64,000 nucleotides of DNA from NCBI GenBank assembly GCA_949825045.1, contig OX463820.1, forward strand, positions 5,840,501 to 5,904,500, read 5' to 3'. The stretch is from Argyresthia goedartella. Taxonomy: Eukaryota > Arthropoda > Insecta > Lepidoptera > Argyresthiidae. Below the pieces are notes generated by a model. The model saw only the letters and a list, made by a program, of their open reading frames with translations, ran no database searches and had not been told where the DNA came from. The first letter of the stretch is position 1, and each line of letters begins with the position of its first letter. The position numbers and the translations under genes were made by a program. Shown here piece by piece: positions 55,553-64,000 of the stretch.

Positions 55553-56600
55553 TTTTTATTTTATTTTACGTATCACTAAGAGACAAGAACGGGCGGCCCC
55601 ACTAGCTCTGAGTTAAAGCTTCGACGCAATCGACATACAAGTAAACAAGATTATTTCCGGACACGAGTACCTTGTTGTTTTTAAGAATAAAAGAGTGCAC
55701 GGAGCGGTAAACAGTCCATTTGAGAGTCGCGGGCGCACAACAAACGATTGGGAACAAGGTTAAAGCTATAACGCCCAGTCGCGCGCGGGGCGAGTATGCG
55801 CCGCAGGGGTAAAATGGAGCAAACGGGTTTTTATGATTTTCTGTTTTTTACGAAACAATCTATGAAAAGGTCAACGGCACGGGCGCGAGAGACAAGTATG
55901 CGTAAGGATGTAAATAAGAGAATCCTCTCATCTTTACAGCATTTTACAGAATTTTGTAGAATTTCAGGGGTTTATTGCGGACATAAGTCTGAATTATGAA
56001 ACCGATTGTTATATCTCTGTATGATTTGGGCAGAGTGGTCTATCGATTTGTATTGAGACGTCAAAAATAAAAAGTATCAGTGGGCTCATTGTAAAAGTTT
56101 TACAGAATGATTTACCTAACAATAACAGCCATATACTTATTATAAAATTACCTTACCTACCCTTTCTGTTGCACCCTGATTTTACCTCATTATTAAAAGA
56201 CAACAGCCTAAAAAACAAAACCAATAACTCAAAATCCAAAATCCTCGATTACCCAGTTACACCCCTCCACGGCGAGATCCCGCAAGTATTTTTCACCCCA
56301 TTGCTTAGTATTCTAGCAGCGTTTGCGAAGTGCGGTGATTCCGTCCAACGCAAGTAAATAACACTTGCTGGAACGACTCCCGCTGCTTTCGATTGTTAGC
56401 CAATTTCTGTTATCGCGAACAGGTAGTTCCACCTGAGTTTAGAGGTGAGCAGGAACACTTGGAATACACTGCCATTGTAAACTTTTAAACGGCATTCTTT
56501 GTACAAATCGTCTTTTGTCTTTTCTGGACAGATTTGCGTAGAATCTAGAATATTCGCGATAGAAAATTCTTCGACGGATTTAGTGATGATACCGTATTTA
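55553..56600. other. CpG-richer patch, otherwise featureless
   Basis: 55690-55810 contains GAGAGTCGCGGGCGCAC and CCCAGTCGCGCGCGGGGCGA, unusual for this AT-rich context, followed by a 67-codon ATG frame (55796-55999) of no known family. It could be regulatory; I have no direct evidence. Confidence 0.3.
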
Positions 56601-56609
56601 AACTATGTA

Positions 56610-56860
56610 AATTAAATTAGAACTTTCATTGAACGAAGAAATATTTTAGGGCAAAAACACTGCGTTAGCTTAGTTTGAAGACTAAAGGGGGCGAGCGCAG
56701 CGAAACCCCCGAATAGTCTTCGTGTTAGTTCGACATGAATATCACAAAAAAAGGTTAGGTAGTACTGAATAAAAATTATTTTAAAAAGACATGTTTATTG
56801 AAATTCAACCCTTTCCGACCATTTCATGAAATGATGAATATGATGTTATATCCATAGATA
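56610..56860 (-). mobile_element. Core-hairpin element CH-8 (TIR set C)
   Basis: Shares ACTTTCATTGAACGAAGAAA, AGTACTGAATAAAAATT, TTCAACCCTTTCCGACC and ATTTCATGAAATGATGAAT with CH-5. The minus-strand core (56647-56737) has stem GAAGACTA... facing TAGTCTTC with GGGGG/CCCCC. The left terminal arm seems lost. Confidence 0.7.
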
Positions 56861-57529
56861 GCTTAACAACTCCCCACAACGTAGATCCACAAAGACAACT
56901 GAAGTCAGTATGTGTATATAGGTAAACATGTTTGCTGTTTAACCTGTGTATCTAACCACACTGTCAGAGCCATGAGATTCTTTAACATAAACGACCTCCA
57001 TACACTCGAGCCTCAGGTAGTTCTAAAGCCTCTCTCACACGACACGGCGCGACAAGCGAACGCCGTCTCCGTCTCGTGAGATCGGTATTCCGGTCACGTC
57101 GCTAAGCTGAAGATTACTGCCACTTGCACCGCCGACTTTGTGGCGCGGCGTAATCTGTTTCAGCTGAAAAGGGCCGGTTGATTGATTTTCTGTAGGTCTT
57201 CGGAGTTGTTTAGACAATAGTAAGCTGTTTTGATCGGGCATAAAAGTTGTTTGCTAGTGCTACTTTTACGTTTTACAGGTGAGTCTTAATTGAAGACTAA
57301 TCTTCAAATCAGTTTAGTGTGCTAAATTGATTTGACTTTGACATATTTCCACAGATGCAATTGATTTAAGAAGCTAAACGTGTTTAGTAAATGTGGTACA
57401 AGCGAACCTAAGACCTCCAGCTTTATTCTGCTGATGCCTTATTATGTATTATGAGGCGAGTGACTGCACCACGGTTGACGGTACGGTATGCGCGCTGTAC
57501 GTTCCCGACATATATCTCCGCGCGCGCAG

Positions 57530-57587
57530 GCACCGGCTGTTAGCGGGCGGCACGCACCGCACGGTGGCGCGCCAGCAGTCTCCGCTG
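57530..57587 (+). CDS. Candidate coding exon, same gene as 10655-10791
   Basis: 58 bases, 76% GC, preceded by CTCCGCGCGCGCAG (acceptor without a strong pyrimidine tract) and followed by CTGGTGAGGG (donor). One base completes a codon begun in an earlier exon; then 19 codons read HRLLAGGTHRTVARQQSPL, 17 of them ending in G or C. The two bases left by the exon at 10791 plus this first base make AGG (Arg) with no stop, so the two are phase-compatible. No domain recognised. A longer open frame (57444-57668) covers it. A CpG patch by chance is the alternative. Confidence 0.45.
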
Positions 57588-57668
57588 GTGAGGGCGCGGG
57601 ACAGTCTCAACGTTCTATTGGCTGCAGCACCACTGACTGATCTGTTTGGTGATTTTCATGAGAAATGA

Positions 57669-58550
57669 TAATAAATGCAAATCGAAACGAAAATGGATTA
57701 TTTAATAACCGGGCACTACTTGTCGCTACCACCCGGTATGGCAAAAGGCACGATAATTACGTGAGAAGTTTTAGACGATATTCTCCACCCCCCGAGCAGT
57801 TGAGATGTCGTGATATACTTGGCTCGATCCCCACCCCCTAATCTCACGTTTTTATTGTTTTGTGGTACAATTTAAACCACAAAAAATATATATGAAAGGG
57901 GGGTGAATTTCCAGTTTGGTTCCATTCTTTGAAAAATATAAATTAGTTTTTTAACGGCTTAGAAACGACACTAAAATTTAATATTAAATGTAGGTCCTTT
58001 GATCTATTTGATTAAGCGGGATATTTTTGCTCTTTGGGGGGACAGTGGGACAGTTAGTCTCAAATCGGGACTATCCAAAGCAGGACGTATGGTTACGTAA
58101 GGTATAAGTTATGTGTAAATGTGTTGGAGTTATTAAAAAAAATGTTTCATTATTTTTATCTTATCATTATTTACGGTCTGTCACTCAAAAATAACTAACA
58201 ACTTAAAAATAGGTCCCCATCAACATAACTGTTTAATACCAAACCTAACATAACACATAATCTGAAAACGTCGTGTTCGCAGGGCATTAATTTTAAACTT
58301 AATTTTAGATTTGATCGTATAATTCTGATTCCCGAAAGCTAATGGTTTTCGTGAAACCTACGCTCCCCCAAAAACGATTAAATGTCACTAGAAGTGATGA
58401 ACAGCGGTGAAGTTAACTATCTAGTGAATTAAGAGTGGTGCAGTATTGTAGAGTTGGGAAGGAGTCGGGAGCGAACAAAAATAATAAATTGAATGTTGCC
58501 AGTTAAGTAAATAATTTTGCAGGATTTATATAGCTCTTTCGTTCGTCGGG
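57669..58550. other. No recognised feature
   Basis: No supported gene or repeat. Confidence 0.35.
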
Positions 58551-58553
58551 AAA

Positions 58554-58681
58554 CATATCTCAGCCCACGTTGACCCACTGCTGGGAGTTGTTACTGGATG
58601 CGAAGGGCACAGGACCGTGAGGGTTGGCCCTTTAGAGAAAAGACCTGTGCCCAGCAGTGGGTCAACGTGGGCTGAGATATG
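58554..58681. repeat. Perfect 32-bp inverted repeat, two facing CCCAGCAGTGGG ends
   Basis: Arms 58554-58585 and 58650-58681 are exact complements (CCCAGCAGTGGGTCAACGTG and GGCTGAGATATG in the right arm) with 64 bases between. A GATGATGATAATGATGATG run follows. The motif with a GATGAT tail is a retroposon end I recall from many Lepidoptera; here two ends face each other. Confidence 0.88.
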
Positions 58682-58689
58682 ATGATGAT

Positions 58690-60030
58690 AATGATGATGT
58701 TCTGTGATGCCATCAGAATGGTACATAGGTAGGTAATAAGTTAGTCCTGGAAATCATGATATTTATAATACCTGTTAAATAACAATATTATATACAATAA
58801 TAAGTTATTTATAATTTTTTGTTTATCCTAAGTAGGTATGAAGATATAAGCGCAAAGAGTAGATTGTTATGAATATTAAAAACAAACTGTAAGACACGGG
58901 TATTGTGAAATGCCCCGTTATCAATAATATTTGCGTCAATCCTCCTAAAGGAGACACTTACCAAATACAGAAAAAAATATGCTATGACGACATCCCTTTC
59001 CTTCAATCATAAGGTTTTAAAACAACAATGTAAATTGGAAAAAAAACTACATCGATGTTTTAGGAGATAAAGGTGTTACCTCTTAAAGTCTAAAAGAAAC
59101 AATTGTTTGACCCAAAAACCATAGTCTTGGGTCAAATTTATTTTACGTCAAAAGGTTTTTGAAAAATAGGTTAAAAGCACAATTTTTCCACTGTTCTGCC
59201 GCAGCGACTGCCGTAATAGACATAAGTTTGTGCTCAATACTGTAATTTGCTTTTGGCAATTGCTTTCTTAAATCATGTCTCCATCGATTTATCTTAATTT
59301 CCACTCAAGCATTTTGTAATAACCTAAAAAAGTCGTTAAAAGATCTTTGATCGCTATAAGGGCCCCCTCACACTGCGTCGCGTGACCATATTAATAATGC
59401 TTGTTCAAATAATGGGTGTGTTAGAATCTATGGGCCAGTGTATCATCGTTTGCCTTTACTGCGTGGGGTTTAATAAATTTGTTTTGATGACGTGAAAATT
59501 TGTATGAAATTGGATAGTGTTCGTTTATCATGAGAGATTAGTATTTTATGATATTTTATGAAATTCATCGTTGCCTACCAATTTATGATAACAGCAGACA
59601 TTTTATTCTGTCACGTCCACTGTCAAAGTCAACCGTTACCCCCATTTAATTGCGACTGTTCTCATCAGTCACTTCATTAAAGAAATCGACTGAATGTGTC
59701 AAAGAAGTAAGTAGTAGTAGTATCTTGTTCGCGCAAGCTGTCAATTCCCTCCCTTTCTCTCTCAACTCACCACACCCTATCCGATAAAAAGAGATCACAG
59801 CTCGCTCAGAGCCAAGGAAACTTGGCGCCTCCTGTACCGTAAGGCAACGCCTTCCTATTTCAGCTTTAGTTCGGCGCCCTCATTACCGAAATTAATGATA
59901 ACAGACAGCCAGTGATGGTGGAATTGAAAGTGGAAGTGAAAGTGACAACAGGTGTCGCGCCTCTCACGCTCGGTGTCTAGACGAGAGGGCCGCGCGTCAA
60001 TTACATTACTTTGTTTCAGTGTAATGTGAA
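58690..60030. other. No recognised feature
   Basis: A purine-rich run GTGGAATTGAAAGTGGAAGT, GAAAGTGACAACAGG lies at 59918-59952. Otherwise no supported gene or repeat. Confidence 0.35.
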
Positions 60031-60049
60031 CATTATATTTTTCACACCT

Positions 60050-60116
60050 TTCATTCGGAAAAGTAAGTTTTGCTCCACGACGAGAGGGAGCAAAATGCTA
60101 CTTTTCTGTTTAAGCT
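60050..60116. repeat. Inverted repeat around TTTTGCTCC / GGAGCAAAA
   Basis: AAAAGTA, TTTTGCTCC face GGAGCAAAA, TACTTTT over about 60 bp. The same GGAGCAAAAT motif forms the ends of 60594-60774. Confidence 0.5.
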
Positions 60117-60593
60117 ACTTTTTAAATTTATTCATTGGCATAAGCATTTATGCAATGTGCCAATAGAACACAGATCTTAATGAAATAATCGATTGTAATT
60201 AAATCGTAATCGATTAAAAACGAACACGTTTCAAGTTTCAACTTTAACAACGTTATATGAAAATTTATGAATTTTTCGTAATATTAAAAAAAAATACATT
60301 AAATTATGTGTTTTACTGAAATCAAAAGTTATTGTGATATAATGAATATTGATATCCGATACCATTGTAATAATCGATTCGATAATTTTTACACATACGT
60401 AAAAGTAGCACAGGAATATTTTATCTGTGGTGACTTTTCCCCAATCCTTCACAATCCGCCATTATAAAAAAAAAAGATTTCGTTGTTCGATTACTGTAAA
60501 AGTGTTGAAAGAACAATTCAAAGTATAGTTATTTCATTATTTTTAGAGCATTATATTTCAATTTTCCTCATAGTCGATGTGAAAAATTGTATG

Positions 60594-60774
60594 TGTCACT
60601 CAGGAGCAAAATTATTTTCGTCTTGGGCGTCAACGCTTGAAACCTTCGTTACGCTCAGGATTCTAACTTAGAATCCCTCGCTACGCTCAGGATTCTATCG
60701 TAGAAGCCTTCGCTTCACTCTGGGTTCAATGTACCGCCCTCGCCGTAAATACATCATTTTGCTCCCTTGTGACA
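60594..60774. mobile_element. 181-bp TIR element with internal 32-bp tandem repeat
   Basis: Ends TGTCACTCAGGAGCAAAAT and complement TGTCACAAGGGAGCAAAAT. Inside, three units of about 32 bp (60639, 60671, 60703) each carry CTTCGTTACGCTCAGG or a close variant, resembling the loop of the core-hairpin module. No target duplication is visible. Confidence 0.6.
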
Positions 60775-60942
60775 CAAATAACTATTAAAGTTGCTGTGAA
60801 CATTAGTAGATCGTACAACAAGGGCATAAAACAAGCCATATCACCCGAGACGTTGATATCCACCCGAGCCGCAGGCAGGGGTGGATAGTTAACTCGAGGG
60901 TAAAATGGGGTTTATGTATGACCGAGTTATACAAATTATACA

Positions 60943-61343
60943 TGTCACCGTAAGATAGTCAAAACCGTTAGATGATAAACTAACGCGATAATTGATGCAA
61001 CTATTGACAGATCATAAACCAGACCGACAAGGTTTAGAATTTACGTTTCTTTTGTTCTTCATGTCAACCTAACACGAATTTTATTCTATTAATTTTCTAT
61101 ATTAATTTTCTCTATTTTATTCTCTAGTCTTCACCGAAGCTACCGCAGTGTTTGCCCTGGTATTTCGTTTGCAATTCCAGTTTAAACCAGTTTACTATTT
61201 AACGGTTTTAACCGTTAGTATATCAACTAACGCGTCATATAGTAAGCAGTATGCTACAGTTTACTATCTGCCGATAGTTGACCAACTAACGAGAACAAAA
61301 CGTTATTTTATCAACTAACGGTTTTGACAATCTTACTGTGACA
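60943..61343 (+). mobile_element. Core-hairpin element CH-9 (TIR set A), 401 bp
   Basis: Ends TGTCACCGTAAGATAGTCAA and complement TGTCACAGTAAGATTGTCAA, flanked by TACA on both sides (60939-60942, 61344-61347). Both core halves are present at 61054-61165; the stem-loop between them is replaced by AT-rich TTATTCTATTAATTTTC-type sequence. The inverted sister arm at 61930-61950 lacks the insertion. Confidence 0.9.
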
Positions 61344-61470
61344 TACACACTGCTTTTCACTTCGATTGCGAGAAAATGAAACAATGGCATACAAATGGTC
61401 GCAGAGCAACAATCATAAAACAGCAACAAATTGCAAGGAATGACGAGAGCTTCCTACCAATTTTCTTTTT

Positions 61471-61857
61471 AGGGTTCCGTACCCAACGGGTAAGAACGGA
61501 ACCCTATTACTAAGACTTCGTTGTCCGTCCGTCTGTCACCAGGCTGTATCTCAAGAACCTAGCTAGCTAGAGAGTTGAAATTTTCACAGATTATGTATTT
61601 CTGTTGCCGCTATAACAACAAATACTAAAAAACAGGATAAAAGAAATATTTAAGGGGGCTCCCATACAACAATACCACATACAAACTTATGGATGCACCT
61701 GGTTACGTACATGGAGTGTGAAAGTAACCGCACCAATAACTTTGTAAACAATATTTTGCTGTGTAAAATCCAAACTATCCACTCCACACCATCGCTTCCA
61801 TTGAACGGTGGTACGGAACCCTTCGTGCGCGATTTAGACTCGCACTTGACCGGTTTT
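61471..61857 (+). repeat. GGGTTCCGTACC repeat, reference copy
   Basis: Runs AGGGTTCCGTACCCAACGGG, CTATTACTAAGACTTCG, GTCCGTCCGTCTGTCACC, TTGAAATTTTCACAGATTA, ATGGAGTGTGAAAGTAACCG, GGTACGGAACCCTTCGTGCG to ACTCGCACTTGACCGGTTTT. It supplies the empty site for the transposon at 12709. Confidence 0.85.
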
Positions 61858-62039
61858 TTACAATTTGTTGCTGTTTTATGATTGTTGTTTCACGATCATT
61901 TGTTTGCCATTCTTTCATTCTCTCGCAATCGAAGTGAAAATCAGTGTGTATAACTCGGTCATAGACCCCCATTTTACACCCCAGCGGCTCGGGTGAAATG
62001 GCGTGTTTTATGCCTTTGTTGTACAATCTACTATTTATA

Positions 62040-62840
62040 GTTAGTCAGTTTGATTAATGTATTTATATTTATCTTAATATTCCGGCGTCCAATACAAATA
62101 TGTATGAAGCAAATACATGTATCTATTTGCTTCGGTAGGGAACTTATCTACTACACCTATGATTGTAAACAACGAATCAGACGGCACATCAATGCACATC
62201 TACTTAATTTAACAGATTAACCTGTTTACATACATTCCATACATGCACTACTTTTCATATTTCCATTGGAACATCACACACGCACAAAAACACACTCACA
62301 CGCACCATTCTACTCACAGCTCACTCGCTCACTTGTCAATGTAATATGTTAGGTAGGTACCTGCTGATTGCTTATTCTGTATATGGTTTATATCGTATCT
62401 TTTTTTTTTTGGTTTTGTTTCGTAATTGGCATTTCACGATTTATTTTTATTTTATTTTTATTTTATTTAGATAACATACAGACCTGGAGTACCGTACCAT
62501 TAAATTATGTTAAGAGAAGATGAAATATACAAATTGTGAGGAAAATAATAGGTGCTTCCTGAAACAGCAATACTTAAATATTATTATTATTATTACGTTT
62601 ATGACTGCTGTGAAAAAACTAATGAATAAATAAATAAACTAAGTTTACAACTAAAAGTTCTTCTTAAACTCCTTGCTTCGCTATAATCATTTTGTACATT
62701 TCCTATGATAGGTATAGGTCATTCTTAGCTACTCGTAACGCCAGCGTAAAATGGCAAGTCAAAGGACAGGAGCCTAGCCAGTATTGTACGGTTTGTTGGT
62801 CTTAATTTGTCACCCCCTCTGACGTCTTTGTGGTGAAGGA
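62040..62840. other. Low-complexity and spacer
   Basis: Contains a T10 run at about 62401, (TTTTA)n at 62441-62468 and (ATT)n near 62580. No gene. Confidence 0.4.
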
Positions 62841-62842
62841 CA

Positions 62843-62857
62843 GGGGGGGGGGGGGGG
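62843..62857 (+). repeat. G15 homopolymer
   Basis: Fifteen G in a row after AAGGACA; the second poly-G tract of the window. Confidence 0.85.
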
Positions 62858-63635
62858 CAAATGAGGCGGCGACCCTTACGTACAAATTGTCGCTTTCGCT
62901 CCCGAGGCTGAAATAATTGCAATCGTTATGGCAGTATTAAAAAGGAATAAAACGGAATCCTGACTTGGCCTTTTAGATCCAAAAAAAAGTAAAAAATATT
63001 CGTCGGCTTATTTGAATCTCAAAAGATTTATTTTCTCGTTAGGGTATTTGGAATCAGCGAATGAAATAAGGTATCGGGTTGCAAATACAATTTCATTGTT
63101 CCAGAATCTAGAGTGTGTAATGTGAGCTTTATGTATGGTTTTAAATCAAATAACCCGCAAGTAATGTTCGTAAATTTGATTAAAATACTACTTTTTATAT
63201 TGAATATAATGTAGCGGCTTTCTGCAGAGCTGGATACTTACAAGACCAAATGATGAAACTACCAAGTGCAACTCAAATGTTGTACTTAGCGCAAGTCCCG
63301 TACCCAAACAAGCCCTTAAACAATTTTTGGTTTCGATTTGGGCAATGTTTGCATATGTTGCACTTAATTGGTATCAAAGAACCAGAGTCACTTAGTGTGA
63401 GTCGTTTTTGACACCTTGGGCTTTCGAGAGAGAAAGAGAGCGCTGACGTGGGTTTGAGTCTCCGTTAAATCTTGAAGCGGCATCTGTGCTTATGTAGCTA
63501 GATAGTCAGTCGATTGAAGCTGCTTGATATATTGCTGTTGAGTTCAAGCCCTCAGCGACACTTATGCAACGGCACTCTCAAACGTGCATTTGTAACTGTT
63601 TCGCAGATTGATACCCCTTTAATGTTTAACAGATC
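62858..63635. other. No recognised feature
   Basis: Nothing supported in this stretch. Confidence 0.4.
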
Positions 63636-63639
63636 GGCT

Positions 63640-64000
63640 ATAATAGTAGTTTATGTGACTGCTACATAATGGAGGGCATTAAAACTCGTGAGGGGTTCAT
63701 GTAACGAGCCGAAGACAAGTTTCATAATAATATCACTCGAGAGTTTTAATGCCTAATTATGTACAGTTGTATACACTAGTTTATCTACACACATATCATA
63801 AGTTCTCTTTGATGTGTTCAGGAACCACATTGTGGCATTGATAATTGCTCTGCACTTGTTAAACTTATTTAGTAGTATGTACCAACTTCACAGACAAACT
63901 AGGGGCGGCATGCAGGCGGGCGTCGTCGGCGTTCGAAATTTGAATGTCATAATTTGTCGAAAATTGATGCATTATGGTCATAATGTATATCAATATTCAG
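63640..64000 (+). repeat. CTGCTACATAATGG repeat, copy 4, cut by window end
   Basis: Same order as copy 1 (ATAGTAGTTTATGTGACTGC, ACTCGTGAGGGGTTCATG, TCGAGAGTTTTAATGCC) with a deletion removing the TTTGACCGGC segment. It continues beyond 64000. Confidence 0.78.

Larger units (their letters stand above)
60808..62034. mobile_element. Long palindromic element with two nested insertions
   Basis: The left arm (60808-60942 continued at 61348-61430) and right arm (61858-62034) are inverted copies, sharing GTACAACAA.GGCATAAAACA, GACCGAGTTATACA, CACTTCGATTGCGAGA and ATCATAAAACAGCAACAAAT. CH-9 is inserted in the left arm and a GGGTTCCGTACC repeat fills the centre (61471-61857). The left arm also has a 40-50-base insertion near 60860-60900. 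Confidence 0.82.

Noticed and set aside
57035..57241. 68-codon minus frame in a CpG-rich stretch
   Set aside because: No ATG-context, splice or homology support; CpG-rich sequence here can be open by chance.
1..64000. CRISPR arrays, bacterial operons, viral genes
   Set aside because: No regularly spaced direct repeats, no dense gene packing and no viral protein signature; the window is typical repeat-rich animal intron or intergenic DNA.

Overview
This is a eukaryotic, AT-rich, repeat-dense window with no intact gene. It looks like a moth or butterfly (Lepidoptera). The support is the kind of interspersed repeats present: tRNA-headed SINEs, LINE 3' ends ending in short-motif tails, and the repeats opening GGGTTCCGTACC or carrying CCCAGCAGTGGG, which I remember as widespread in Lepidoptera. 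That attribution is from memory. I cannot name the species.

Host genes: I see two short GC-rich islands that behave like coding exons on the + strand, at 10655-10791 (45 codons, coiled-coil-like, good acceptor and donor) and 57530-57587 (19 codons). Their phases are compatible. If they are consecutive exons of one gene, 10792-57529 is one intron of about 46.7 kb and nearly the whole window is intronic. I do not recognise the gene. A 105-codon open frame at 12344-12658 without an ATG is a weaker candidate.

Mobile DNA, left to right. 0-10 kb: core-hairpin elements, a 236-bp MITE (4484-4719), a decayed LINE, a long-TIR MITE (8861-9399). 12.7-15.0 kb: a 2.27-kb Tc1/mariner-like transposon with a DD82E transposase carrying one stop and one frameshift, inserted at TA inside another repeat; the 236-bp MITE is its deletion derivative. 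18-30 kb: SINEs, core-hairpin elements and nested insertions. 30-45 kb: sparse, with LINE ends and two multi-copy repeats. 45-52 kb: a 25-bp minisatellite, LINE ends and a cluster of GGGTTCCGTACC repeats. 52-62 kb: a core-hairpin element with about 40-bp TIRs and a perfect TATC duplication, the second exon, and a nested palindromic composite (60808-62034). The last 360 bp are one more copy of a four-copy repeat.

Main observation: nine elements carry the same roughly 100-bp central core, in most a hairpin with CTTCGCTTCGCTCA-type loop, but their terminal inverted repeats fall into at least five unrelated sets. The stem comes in two versions in which both arms change together. Elements conserved in the middle and variable at the ends are the reverse of ordinary MITE families.
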